The notes below the pieces were generated by a model. The model searched no databases. It had not been told where the DNA came from and saw only the letters and a program-made list of their open reading frames with translations. Shown here piece by piece: positions 26,940-36,043 of a DNA stretch of 64,000 nucleotides (its first letter is position 1; each line of letters begins with the position of its first letter). The DNA lies in contig NZ_KB893313.1 of the NCBI RefSeq assembly GCF_000374065.1, positions 130,426-194,425 of the forward strand, written 5' to 3'. The position numbers were made by a program, and so were the translations under genes. The stretch is from Spirosoma luteum DSM 19990 (GTDB taxonomy: Bacteria; Bacteroidota; Bacteroidia; Cytophagales; Spirosomataceae).

Positions 26940-27623
26940 ATGAAAAAAATTGTTGTTTTATCCGGCGCGGGCATCAGTGCGGAAAGTGGTATTCCAACTT
27001 TCCGAGCATCGGATGGCCTGTGGGAAAACCACCGGATTGAGGATGTTGCCACGCCCGAAGCCTGGGAGCGTAACCCAACGCTGGTGCAGGACTTCTATAA
27101 TCAGCGCCGGAAACAGGCTCTTAGTGTTCAGCCCAATGCGGGGCACCTGGCCCTGGTGAAGCTGGAAGCCCAATACGACGTGACTATCATTACCCAAAAC
27201 GTCGATAACCTGCACGAAAAAGCAGGTTCGTCCAGGGTAATTCACCTACACGGCGAACTAGCCAAGTCGCGTTCCTCTGTTGATGAAACGCTTATTTACG
27301 ACATCGACGGCTGGGAGATCAAAATGGGGGATAGCTGCGAAAAAGGGGGGCAGCTGCGTCCGCACATCGTTTGGTTCGGCGAGGCCGTACCCATGATGGA
27401 TATAGCTGCGTCTGTAACTCAGGAGGCCGACATTTTTATCGTAGTGGGAACGTCGCTGAACGTATACCCAGCTGCGGGCCTGGTCTTTGCGGTTCAAAAA
27501 GGCGTTCCCATTTACGTGGTTGACCCGTACAGTCCCGAAATACAAAAGCGGGCCAACATAACATTCATCGCCGAACCTGCTACCATTGGCCTGACGCAGC
27601 TGGCGGATCAGTTACTGCGTTAA
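26940..27623 (+). CDS. cobB: SIR2 family NAD-dependent protein deacylase
   Basis: A sirtuin that removes acyl groups from lysines using NAD. 227 residues. Marks are GAGISAESGIPTFR (9-22), the catalytic-site TQNVDNLHEKAG (near 83) with the general-base His in HLHGEL (near 100), and GTSLNVYPAAGL (near 173). The zinc module is degenerate: where most sirtuins have four cysteines there is only one (DSCEKGGQLRPHIVWFGE), so zinc is probably not bound, as in some other Bacteroidota sirtuins. The Arg/Tyr pair of desuccinylases is not obvious. It follows the DUF4375 gene by 38 bases. Confidence 0.92.
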   Translation: MKKIVVLSGAGISAESGIPTFRASDGLWENHRIEDVATPEAWERNPTLVQDFYNQRRKQALSVQPNAGHLALVKLEAQYDVTIITQNVDNLHEKAGSSRVIHLHGELAKSRSSVDETLIYDIDGWEIKMGDSCEKGGQLRPHIVWFGEAVPMMDIAASVTQEADIFIVVGTSLNVYPAAGLVFAVQKGVPIYVVDPYSPEIQKRANITFIAEPATIGLTQLADQLLR

Positions 27624-27713
27624 CTGCTTCAAGGAAAGCAATTTCAACCCATCCCGGCGTAATATGCGTGGAGCAGTCGGGGCCTTTTTTCACTAACAAT
27701 CGTTAATAACCTA

Positions 27714-28181
27714 ATGAACACCAACCGTTTATTTCTGCTTATTTTGGGTCTGTTCCTGTTTTCCGTTGCCGCTTCGGCTCAGTCGACTGCCCCCGCGCTT
27801 AAGGCTTACTATGGCGTGAAGAATGCGCTGGTAGCTACCGATGGGACAAAAGCCAAAACACAGGCAACAACCCTGGTCAACGCCCTCGGCAAAGTGCCCG
27901 TAGCTACCCTCAGAGCAACTGATAAAAAGGTCCTCGCTTCAGCTAGAACCAGCGCACTGATCATCAGTAAAACGGTCGATGTAGCCGCCCAGCGCACAGC
28001 ATTTAAGGTCCTGTCGACCAACATGATTGCCCTGGCCAAAGCAACCAAACCCGCTAAGACCTATGTGCAGTATTGCCCCATGGTGAAGGCATCGTGGCTT
28101 AGCGAAAGCAGAAACGTAAAGAATCCCTACTACGGCAACGATATGCTGACCTGCGGTAGCACCAGGGAAGTAATCGAGTAA
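27714..28181 (+). CDS. Secreted DUF3347 domain protein
   Basis: A 155-residue exported protein. Signal peptide about 1-22 (LFSVAASAQS), then a helical DUF3347 domain. The C-terminal YCPMVKASWLSESRNVKNPYYGNDMLTCGS-type motif (split here: YCPMVKASWLSE, NPYYGNDMLTCGS) is diagnostic. DUF3347 domains occur next to or fused with CusB-type efflux adaptors, and the Cys/Met/His motif suggests copper or other metal handling in the periplasm. No efflux genes are adjacent. The start is ATG. Confidence 0.85.
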   Translation: MNTNRLFLLILGLFLFSVAASAQSTAPALKAYYGVKNALVATDGTKAKTQATTLVNALGKVPVATLRATDKKVLASARTSALIISKTVDVAAQRTAFKVLSTNMIALAKATKPAKTYVQYCPMVKASWLSESRNVKNPYYGNDMLTCGSTREVIE

Positions 28182-28356
28182 TTTGTAACCCATTCAATAC
28201 GCACACTTCGCTATCGTATCGGAAGCGATTTTCTGCGCCTGCCCGTGCTACATTATTGAAAAAAATAACTACAGGCGGAATAAAATAACCATCTTTTCAA
28301 TAGTATCCATAAATAATATTGCTAATCAACTTATTTTCAGAATTTACATCTGTCTG

Positions 28357-28389
28357 TTTTGAATATTGACAGGCTGTTGGGCATATTTG
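28357..28389 (+). promoter_or_regulatory. Candidate promoter of the decayed M20 gene
   Basis: TTTTG (28357-28361), 20-base spacer, then CATATTTG (28382-28389), one base off the TAnnTTTG consensus. It lies just upstream of the pseudogene and may be a relic. Confidence 0.3.
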
Positions 28390-28435
28390 ACTACAGGACT
28401 TAGATTTAGGTATATTACCCAACTAACTAATCACA

Positions 28436-29378
28436 ATAAAAAGTACGTTTTACACGCTGGCTGTGGTTTGCATCATGGGGTGTTCCATTGTAAACGCCAA
28501 ACCCAAACAGCCAGGTTGGAAAGCCGTGGAGGACGAAACCAGGCAGCATTTTCAGGCTATACTGCGGATGAATACCAGTGACCCGCCGGGGACTGAAGCA
28601 CCGGTTGTTGACTACCTGATATCGGTTTTACAAAAAGAAGGTATCGACGTTCAGACATTTGCCCTCGACCCGAATCGCCCCAACCTGGTCGCCCGTTTGA
28701 AGGGAACCGGCAAAAAGCGCCCGTTACTCATTAGGGCCCATACTGATATGGTCAATCTGGATTCGACCCTTTGCCGTACCCGCCCTTCTCCGCTACGCGT
28801 AAAGATGGCTGCGTGTACGGCAGAGGGTCTGTGGATGATAAGGACAATACAGCTACGGACCTGATGGTCATGCTGTTGCTGAAACGGTCGAATGCTACGC
28901 TGGACCGCAACGTACTATTTCTGGCGGAAGCCGGTGAGGAAAGAAACGTAAAGTTCGGCCCTGACTAACGGGGTCAAAAATGACTGCCAGCGATAGAAGC
29001 CGAGTATTGTTTTGCGGAAGGGAGCGGGGTGCCGCACACCGGTGGAAAATCCAGTACGTCACGGTTGCCACGACCGAAAAGATTCCACGCGGAGCCAAAC
29101 TGGTGGCAAAAGGTATATCGGGACATGGGTCCGTTCCGTTGCAGCGTAATGCCGTTGTCCATCTGGCGCAGGCAGTTGCCAAAGTGGCGGCCTGGCAAAC
29201 GCCTACGCGCCTTAATGAGACAACTAAAACGTTTTTTAAACGGCTCGCTGGAATCAATCAACCCGAAGATGCAGGCCGATACCAGGCGTTACTACGTGGC
29301 AACAATGCCGAATCGGCGCAGGCCTATCTGGCAGTGAAGGAGCCCCGGGCAGGTAGTAAAAAGAGCCTATACGGATAA
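28436..29378 (+). pseudogene. Frameshifted and truncated M20 family metallopeptidase
   Basis: The pieces of an exported M20 peptidase lie in order in different frames: a hydrophobic leader and KAVEDETRQHFQAILRMNTS with the metal site LIRAHTDMVNLD in the first frame, then GRGSVDDKDNTATDLM and VLFLAEAGEER in a second, then EAEYCFAEGSGVPHTGGK, then VTVATTEKIPRGAKLVAKG with SGHGSVPL in another. At least three frameshifts and a stop after VKFGPD break it, and the last third of the roughly 480-residue family is missing. The metal-binding residues are still readable, so the decay is not old. Confidence 0.85.
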
Positions 29379-29467
29379 CTAGCCGTCTGCGTCCTGGTTT
29401 ACCAGTTCTGAACTCCTGGCGGCCTCTGTACGGTTAAGGTAAAAACTACTATTAACCGAAAGCAGCT

Positions 29468-30511
29468 ATGGAGATTGGCATTGATAGCTTTGCGTCCGTG
29501 GCGCCGGATGGCAGCAATAGCCCGACAATTGAAGGCCACGAAGCCATGGGGCAGCTACTCGACCGCATCGAACGGGCAGACCAGGTTGGCCTGGATGTGT
29601 TTGGCATTGGCGAACACCACCGCGAAGAATTTCTGGACTCCGCACCAGCCCTTATTCTGGCCGCAGCCGCAGCCCGCACCCGGCGCATTCGGTTGACCAG
29701 TGCGGTAACCGTATTGAGTGCCGCCGACCCGGTACGTGTATTTCAAAACTTCGCGACCCTCGATCTCATCTCCGGCGGGCGGGCCGAAATGGTGGTTGGT
29801 CGTGGCTCGTTTACCGAAGCCTTTCCGCTTTTTGGCCTCAAACTGGCCGACTACGACAGTCTCTTCGCCGAAAAACTCGACCTGCTGCTCACCATCCGGG
29901 AGAGCGAGCACGTCCACTGGTCGGGCCGACACCGTCCCGCACTGACGGGGCAGGGCATTTACCCGCGTCCTGTGCAATCCCGGATACCCATCTGGCTGGG
30001 CGTGGGTGGTACCCCCCAATCGTTTGTTCGGGCGGGTACGCTGGGCCTGCCGCTGATGGTAGCCGTCATTGGGGGCGAAACACACCGGTTTCGGCCGTTG
30101 ATCGATATGTACCGGGAAGCGGGCCGACGCGCCGGGCATTCACCGGAGCAGTTGAAAGTAGGCCTGCATTCCCTGGGTTACGTGGCCAGCACAACGGAGG
30201 AGGCTATGAACGACTATTTTCCTGGCTATGCCGAAACTTTTACCCGTATTGGGAAAGAACGGGGCTGGCCGCCCGTCACCCGGTACCATTTCAATGAGCA
30301 GGTGGGCGACCGGGGCGCATTACTGGTCGGAAACCCGGACGAAGTAGCCCGTAAAATCCAACGTCACAGCGAGGCACTGGGTGGCATCGACCGGCTGACG
30401 TTTCAGATGGATAATGCTGCCCTGCCGCACGAAAAACTGTTGCAGTCCATTAACCTGATTGGTACCCGTATTATCCCGTTACTCACCCAGCCCGACGGAG
30501 CCAGAAAATAA
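29468..30511 (+). CDS. LLM class flavin-dependent oxidoreductase
   Basis: A 347-residue luciferase-like monooxygenase. The N-terminal MEIGIDSFAS strand, GLDVFGIGEHHREEFLDSAP near 45, ISGGRAEMVVGRGSFTEAFPLFG near 105 and IPIWLGVGGTPQSF near 175 are typical of the TIM-barrel F420/FMN family. The substrate is unknown; many family members act on aldehydes, sulfonates or aromatic compounds. GC content returns to the higher level of the rest of the window, marking the end of the AT-richer zone. Confidence 0.9.
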   Translation: MEIGIDSFASVAPDGSNSPTIEGHEAMGQLLDRIERADQVGLDVFGIGEHHREEFLDSAPALILAAAAARTRRIRLTSAVTVLSAADPVRVFQNFATLDLISGGRAEMVVGRGSFTEAFPLFGLKLADYDSLFAEKLDLLLTIRESEHVHWSGRHRPALTGQGIYPRPVQSRIPIWLGVGGTPQSFVRAGTLGLPLMVAVIGGETHRFRPLIDMYREAGRRAGHSPEQLKVGLHSLGYVASTTEEAMNDYFPGYAETFTRIGKERGWPPVTRYHFNEQVGDRGALLVGNPDEVARKIQRHSEALGGIDRLTFQMDNAALPHEKLLQSINLIGTRIIPLLTQPDGARK

Positions 30512-30605
30512 AAGATAGCCCCTTTCGGGTCAGAACAAATGACAAACAATTCGTTATTCATTCGATAGCTGGACAAACAGCCTGGTGAAGCACGACAAAC
30601 AATCC

Positions 30606-31391
30606 ATGAATCAACAAATTGACCGTATACAAAAGGCCATTGAGCCTTTGCGGCAACAAATCATCAATCACAAGGTATATTCAGTAATCGAGGATGTCGA
30701 TGACCTGAGGATTTTCATGCAGCACCACGTTTTTGCCGTGTGGGATTTCATGTCGCTGCTGAAAGCGCTACAGAATAAACTCACCTGCACGAGTGTCCCC
30801 TGGTTTCCGACGGGGAATGCCGATACGCGCTACCTGATCAATGAGATTGTGGCGGGTGAAGAATCCGATGTCGATAGCAATGGGGAGCGGAAAAGCCATT
30901 TTGAGTTATACCTGGAAGCCATGCAGCAGTGTGGGGCCGACACAAACCAAATGGGTCTGTTTACCAAAACGCTACAGCAAACGGGCGATCTGGGGCGTGC
31001 GTTCAACGAGTCCGGGACACCCCAATCCGCCCGCGATTTCGTCAATTATACCTTCGACGTCATCAACAGCGACAAAGCATATTTGCAGGCAGCTATTTTC
31101 ACCTTCGGCCGGGAAGACCTGATTCCGGGTATGTTTCTGTCTATTGTAGATGACATGCACCGGAAATTCCCGGACAGTATCGCTATTTTCAAGTATTACC
31201 TGGAGCGCCACATCGAAGTAGATGGCGACCATCATAGCCACCTTGCCCTGCAAATGACGGCCAGCCTGTGCGGCACCAACGAGCAGTTCTGGCAGGAGGC
31301 TGAGGAGGCCACCCGCCTGTCGCTTCTGCAACGGATTTCCCTTTGGGATGGGGTCTACGCACAGTTGAAGCAGAAAACAGAAGCCGAATAA
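30606..31391 (+). CDS. DUF3050 family protein (heme-oxygenase-like fold)
   Basis: 261 residues. Recognised by LRIFMQHHVFAVWDFMSLLK near residue 40, AGEESDVDSNGE near 85 and the His-rich ERHIEVDGDHHSHLALQM near 205. The pattern of His and Glu on helices suggests a metal-binding site of the kind found in heme-oxygenase-like diiron proteins. Function unknown. The ATG at 30606 is preferred over the GTG at 30585, which adds seven residues. A clear intrinsic terminator follows. Confidence 0.85.
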   Translation: MNQQIDRIQKAIEPLRQQIINHKVYSVIEDVDDLRIFMQHHVFAVWDFMSLLKALQNKLTCTSVPWFPTGNADTRYLINEIVAGEESDVDSNGERKSHFELYLEAMQQCGADTNQMGLFTKTLQQTGDLGRAFNESGTPQSARDFVNYTFDVINSDKAYLQAAIFTFGREDLIPGMFLSIVDDMHRKFPDSIAIFKYYLERHIEVDGDHHSHLALQMTASLCGTNEQFWQEAEEATRLSLLQRISLWDGVYAQLKQKTEAE

Positions 31392-31395
31392 CGTC

Positions 31396-31447
31396 GATAG
31401 CAGCGCAGGTACCGGCTATCGGCTGAATCCTGCGCTGCTATTTTTTT
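31396..31447 (+). terminator. Intrinsic terminator after the DUF3050 gene
   Basis: A 13-bp stem, ATAGCAGCGCAGG (31396-31408) with CCTGCGCTGCTAT (31428-31440), followed by seven T. Confidence 0.92.
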
Positions 31448-31583
31448 ACAACTAGTACCTTTCATATCGGAGCGAATGCAAAGTTTAGCCCCGTCCTTTC
31501 ACAACTAATTTAGCAGAAACAAATCCTTTCTTTTTTAGATACTGAGTGTTTTTAACGTTTGCTCATACTGCCCACCAATAGCC

Positions 31584-32261
31584 CTATTCCTCTTTCAGCA
31601 TATACCCCATACCGATAACCGTATGGATAAGTTTTTTGGGGAAGTCTTTATCAATTTTTTTGCGCAGAAAGTTCACATAAACGTCGATTACGTTCGTGCC
31701 CGTGTCGAAATGAATATCCCATACTTTTTCGGCAATATCTATCCGCGAAACGACGCGGCCCCGGTTACGCATCAGAAATTCAAGCAGACCAAATTCTTTA
31801 GCGGTCAGCTCTATACGTTTATCACTCCGACGGGCTACTTTTTCATTCAAGTCCAGTTCCAGATCGGCCACTTTCAGCACGTTTGTCTGCATACCGGCGT
31901 CATTGCTCCGTTTGGTAAGTGCCCGCAACCGGGCCATAAGTTCTCTGAATTCAAAAGGCTTCACCAGGTAATCATCCGCACCCGCTTCAAAACCAGTAAG
32001 TTTATTATCCACCGATCCCATTGCCGTTAGCATCAGCACGGGCGTACGGTTTTTTTCCTGACGGATTGACTGAACCACATCAAAACCGTTCATCTTGGGC
32101 AGATTGACATCCATCACAATCACGTCGTAGCTATTGTTCAGGGCCATTGTACGACCAATCTGACCATCGAAAGCCACATCTACTTCGCAGGATTGCTCTT
32201 CCAGCCCTTTCTTTACGAACGAGGCCAATTTAGGCTCGTCTTCCACCACCAGGATTTTCAT
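31584..32261 (-). CDS. OmpR/PhoB family response regulator (orphan)
   Basis: A 225-residue two-component response regulator. The receiver domain (1-115) has the acidic pair E7-D8, phospho-acceptor D51 in VIVMDVNLPKMNG and the lysine in DDYLVKPF near 101. The C-terminal winged helix (about 130-225) has GLLEFLMRNRGRVVSRIDIAEKVW and the terminal NVIDVYVNFLRKKID. Start taken at MKILVVEDEP (32259-32261); longer in-frame starts add a non-conserved tail. No histidine kinase lies in the window, which is unusual because OmpR-type regulators are normally paired. Downstream targets are unknown. Confidence 0.9.
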   Translation of the reverse strand: MKILVVEDEPKLASFVKKGLEEQSCEVDVAFDGQIGRTMALNNSYDVIVMDVNLPKMNGFDVVQSIRQEKNRTPVLMLTAMGSVDNKLTGFEAGADDYLVKPFEFRELMARLRALTKRSNDAGMQTNVLKVADLELDLNEKVARRSDKRIELTAKEFGLLEFLMRNRGRVVSRIDIAEKVWDIHFDTGTNVIDVYVNFLRKKIDKDFPKKLIHTVIGMGYMLKEE

Positions 32262-32327
32262 ATCGGCAACATACATAGCTATCTTCTGATTTAAAAACGG
32301 TCGATTAAAATAGTAGTTGAAAAGCAA

Positions 32328-32799
32328 CCTGATAGGGAGTTATTTCGGTCAGTAGCAATAATAGGCATTGCTTTTTTCAAGCCCTCAAGGTCGGCTCAGT
32401 GTATTAAAAGAGTTTGAAAACAGGGTTAAAAGGCTGTTAAAGTCAGCGAGAAAACAGGAAGTTGAAACTAATTTAAGAACAAAAAAGCCGTCCCGAATAT
32501 CGGGGCGGCTTTCCGCTTCTATCCACACCATTTCAAGACTGACGACCGGGAGGCCGCCGAATCTTGATGTTCAACCTTCCCTTTGTAAAAGGATTGTTAT
32601 GCGAAACTACGCAATTTCTTTTAAATCAAATAAAATAGCCACTTTTTTTTTGATATTTATGCCCACCAGATCGCTCCATTCATTACGCTAACACACTGGC
32701 AAATAAATAGGTCAATGTGTTTTTAATTAAAACGAAAAATACGTCTCTAAAATTATTTAACGCCTATAAAATAGTCGTCTTTTACCCTTCACTCAGACG
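32328..32799. other. AT-rich non-coding region with a minus-strand terminator
   Basis: No convincing gene. It contains the hairpin at 32481-32512, which reads as a terminator on the minus strand. The rest is AT-rich and carries the promoter of the response regulator. Confidence 0.4.
32481..32512 (-). terminator. Intrinsic terminator on the minus strand with no obvious gene
   Basis: AAAGCCGTCCCGA (32484-32496) pairs with TCGGGGCGGCTTT (32500-32512), one G-U pair, 3-base loop. On the minus strand the stem is followed by TTTTTT. The nearest upstream minus-strand coding end is about 290-480 bases away, so it may end a long 3' tail or an unannotated small RNA. Confidence 0.65.
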
Positions 32800-32940
32800 T
32801 TACCGATGGAATGAATAGAAACTAAAGGTAAAGACAAAGAGGGTTGCCGTAATCAACTCACCGATAACAACAATAGCCAGTGTCTTAGCCGTTATCGACC
32901 TTACACTCGCCTTTATTGGTTTGCGTAGCGGCTTTGCCAC
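32800..32940 (-). CDS. Possible small membrane protein (46 residues), DUF2061-like
   Basis: A short frame with GTG start (32938-32940) and TAA stop (32800-32802), 56 bases downstream of the VPS10-like gene on the same strand. It encodes a basic N-terminus followed by RSITAKTLAIVVIGELITAT and a hydrophobic FVFTFSF stretch. The basic-then-hydrophobic layout recalls the start of DUF2061 proteins, which are longer, so it could also be a truncated remnant. Weak call. Confidence 0.3.
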   Translation of the reverse strand: MAKPLRKPIKASVRSITAKTLAIVVIGELITATLFVFTFSFYSFHR

Positions 32941-32996
32941 GGACAGTAAATCCGGCCTAATCCGTAGTCAACAAACATCCTTTAACTACCCGAGGA

Positions 32997-35900
32997 TTAT
33001 TGCTTTAGTCCGCTCTTCAACGCAGACCATGCCTGAACGGCCTTTTTTAGCGAAACCTGCGCCTGCCCAACGGCAGCAATGGCCTGCGTAGTGGCGGGCA
33101 TATCAGTATCCTGCAACACGCCGAACAAGGCGCTGAACGTACGATTCATCCCGGCCAGGCTGGTCTGCGTAGCGGCAACGCCCTTTTTCTGGTCGTCGGT
33201 TTTCGCCTGATCCGCCATAGTTCTGGCTTCCTGCTGCATGAGCATTACCTGCTTCCGCCCCTCGTATACCAACAGCGACAGGTCATGCTGCTGCTTCAGC
33301 GAAGCCATACTTGTTTTTACGCGCGGGTCCATCGTAATGGTCAGTGGCTGGGCGTACGTTTTTCCGTTCACGGTCAGTTTTACCATGTAGGTTCCCGGCA
33401 TTACCCAGGGCGATGTGGGTTCGGGGGCGGTTTGATGGTAGGTAGCGGCAATGGGGTAAGCCGGGGGTAAATTCAATGGGGGATAGTGCATGTCCCACAT
33501 GAACCGGTGCGCCCCGGCCTCACCCGACAGTAGCTGCTGCGGACGAATCCAGTAAGCGGGCAGGTTGACGTCGGGAATGGTATAGGATTTCTCATCACTG
33601 CTGTACCGGCGTACCAGTTTACCGGCCGCATCCGTAATCTCCAGCGTCACCGGCGACGTGGCCTTATCCCGGATGTAATAGTTAATCATGGCTCCATCAG
33701 GTGGATTCTGTCCGGCTGGCTCTTCCGGTGGCAGGGGGGTATCGGGGTTCATATTCCAGCGAACGCGCCAGGCCCGTTGTGGTTTAAAAAGCACCGTTCC
33801 GCCAGTTTCCATAGTGGGGTCAGCCTGACGCAGGGGCGTAATGTCGTCCAGAATCCAGAACGACCGGCCGTGGGTGCCGACCACAATATCATCATCTTTT
33901 ATAACCAGGTCGCGGATAGAAGTAGCGGGCATGTTGTGCCGGAGTGACTGCCAGTGGTTACCATCATCGAATGAAACGTACACGGCGGTTTCGGAACCGG
34001 CAAAAAGCAGTCCCTTCCGAATAGGGTCTTCACGCACAGTATTGATCGGGTCAGTAGCGGGCAGGCCGGTTACAATTTCCTCCCAGCTTTTGCCCCCGTT
34101 GTGGGTGCGGTAAATGTGGGGCTTCAGGTCGTCGCAGCGGATGCGGTTCACGGCGGCATAAGCAGTGTTGACATCGAAATGGCTGGCGTCCATCAGCGAG
34201 ACTTTGCTCCACGAGCCAACGCCCGCCGGGGTCACGTTTTTCCAGGTCTTACCGCCGTCACGAGTCACCTGAATGTACCCATCATCCGTACCCGCCCAGA
34301 TGGTGTTGATATCTTTGGGCGAGGGAGCAATGGTATAGATAACGCCCCGGCGAGGCATGGTTTTCATGGCGTCGGTTCGGTATACGCCCACGCTTTCGGG
34401 AATGTCGGGATAGGTTTCGCGGGTCAGATCGGGGCTGATAACCTGCCATGAGTTGCCACCGTTCTGCGTTTTGAATAGCACATTCCCCGCAAAATAGAGC
34501 GTTTTGGGGTCAACGGGCGAAAACAGCACCGGGGCCGTTCGCACAAAGCGGTAGCGGCCACTTCGCACGGCTTCGGGGGCGACGTTCTGCACCTGCCCGG
34601 TCCGTTTATCGAACTTCGTGACCTTACCCCCGTAAATGATATTCGGGTCCAGCGGGTCGGCGGCTACGTAGCCATACTCTTCCACCCCCACCGGATGCCA
34701 CTCCCGGAACGTGACCTGCCCATCGTTTCCCCGACTGGCAATACCCACCGAGCCACTCTCCTGCTGACCACCCAGTACGTTGTACGGAAAACTAGTATCA
34801 GTGCTGACATGATAAAACTGGGCGGTAGGCTGATTGTACCACGAACTGAACGTCTGCCCACCGTTGACGGTGATAATAGCTCCCTGGTCACCTGCCAGCA
34901 ATATGGTATTGGGGTCGTTGGGATTAATCCAGAGCCGGTGGTAATCGTCGCCACCGGGTGCGCCCCGGAAGTCGTTCCAGGTCTTGCCCCCGTCTTCGGA
35001 TTTCCAGGCGGCTACATCGGCAATAAATACCACATCAGGATTAGTAGGATGCACTTTTACCTCGGCAAAATCGCTGCCCCGACCCCACAGCCGTTGGTCT
35101 TCGCTGAAACGCGTCCAGGTGGCACCAGCATCGTTGGAACGGTATACCCCGCCAAGCTCCGGTGCATCGACTGTAGCGTAGAGTCGGTTAGGTTCGCTGG
35201 GGGCAATGCAGAAACCGATGCGACCCAGTCCCTGCGCCACGGTGGGCAGGCCGTTCGTCAGTTTCTGCCAGGAGGTGCCACCATCGGTCGATTTATACAG
35301 ACCACTTTCCGGTCCCTGCCACTCACCGTTCTCCCACGGCCCCTGCCGGGCGGCCCACAAATCGGCATACACGGTGCTCGGATTCGCTGGGTCTATGGTG
35401 ACCTGCACGGCACCCGTGTTCTCATCTTTATATAACACCCGTTCCCAGGTTTTGCCGCCATCGGTCGTACGATAAACGCCCCGCTCGGTGTTAGGTCCGT
35501 ACGGATGACCCAGCACGGCGGCAAAAACACGGTTTTCATTACTTGGGTCAACACTGATGCCGCCAATCTGCTGGCCCTCTTTCAGGCCCAGAAACGCCCA
35601 GGTCTTTCCCGCATCCGTGGATTTGTACATCCCCGTCCCAACCGACAAATCCGGGCGTTGCAGCCCTTCACCACTGGCCACGTAAATAACATTCGGGTTT
35701 GACGGTGCCACGGCAACATCGCCAATGGAGCCAGTGGGCTGATCGTCGAATATCGGGAACCAGGTGTGTCCGTAGTCCGTCGTTTTCCAGACACCCCCGT
35801 TGTTGACGCCGATGTAAAATACGTTGGGTTGTTGCGGTACACCCACCGCGCCTACAGTTCGCCCGCCCCGGTGCGGCCCAATCATTCGCCATTTCATGGC

Positions 35901-35999
35901 CTTGAACAGGTTAGGAGACACCAATTGCGCCTGAATGCTGGTCAGTGATAAGGAAAACAAGAACGCAGCGCAGAGTCGCTTTGCTGTAGAAAAGGCCAT
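32997..35999 (-). CDS. Exported VPS10/sortilin-like BNR-repeat protein (copy 1)
   Basis: A 1000-residue protein. Signal peptide about 1-24 (FSLSLTSIQAQ). Two beta-propeller-like blocks are built from BNR/Asp-box repeats (S-x-D-x-G-x-T-W, e.g. STDAGKTWAF, TTDGGKTWER, SNDAGATWTR, RDGGKTWKN) over about 35-690. An immunoglobulin-like module follows (about 700-890, RFMWDMHYPP), then a helical C-terminal tail. Annotated relatives are called glycosyl hydrolase, but no catalytic residues are identifiable. Probably an outer-membrane-associated or secreted binding protein. A paralogue of 1085 residues lies at 54940-58197. Start ATG. Confidence 0.85.
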   Translation of the reverse strand: MAFSTAKRLCAAFLFSLSLTSIQAQLVSPNLFKAMKWRMIGPHRGGRTVGAVGVPQQPNVFYIGVNNGGVWKTTDYGHTWFPIFDDQPTGSIGDVAVAPSNPNVIYVASGEGLQRPDLSVGTGMYKSTDAGKTWAFLGLKEGQQIGGISVDPSNENRVFAAVLGHPYGPNTERGVYRTTDGGKTWERVLYKDENTGAVQVTIDPANPSTVYADLWAARQGPWENGEWQGPESGLYKSTDGGTSWQKLTNGLPTVAQGLGRIGFCIAPSEPNRLYATVDAPELGGVYRSNDAGATWTRFSEDQRLWGRGSDFAEVKVHPTNPDVVFIADVAAWKSEDGGKTWNDFRGAPGGDDYHRLWINPNDPNTILLAGDQGAIITVNGGQTFSSWYNQPTAQFYHVSTDTSFPYNVLGGQQESGSVGIASRGNDGQVTFREWHPVGVEEYGYVAADPLDPNIIYGGKVTKFDKRTGQVQNVAPEAVRSGRYRFVRTAPVLFSPVDPKTLYFAGNVLFKTQNGGNSWQVISPDLTRETYPDIPESVGVYRTDAMKTMPRRGVIYTIAPSPKDINTIWAGTDDGYIQVTRDGGKTWKNVTPAGVGSWSKVSLMDASHFDVNTAYAAVNRIRCDDLKPHIYRTHNGGKSWEEIVTGLPATDPINTVREDPIRKGLLFAGSETAVYVSFDDGNHWQSLRHNMPATSIRDLVIKDDDIVVGTHGRSFWILDDITPLRQADPTMETGGTVLFKPQRAWRVRWNMNPDTPLPPEEPAGQNPPDGAMINYYIRDKATSPVTLEITDAAGKLVRRYSSDEKSYTIPDVNLPAYWIRPQQLLSGEAGAHRFMWDMHYPPLNLPPAYPIAATYHQTAPEPTSPWVMPGTYMVKLTVNGKTYAQPLTITMDPRVKTSMASLKQQHDLSLLVYEGRKQVMLMQQEARTMADQAKTDDQKKGVAATQTSLAGMNRTFSALFGVLQDTDMPATTQAIAAVGQAQVSLKKAVQAWSALKSGLKQ

Positions 36000-36043
36000 A
36001 ATGGTGGTTTTGGTTGATGGCGAGACTGCTATTTCCTGCCTGA

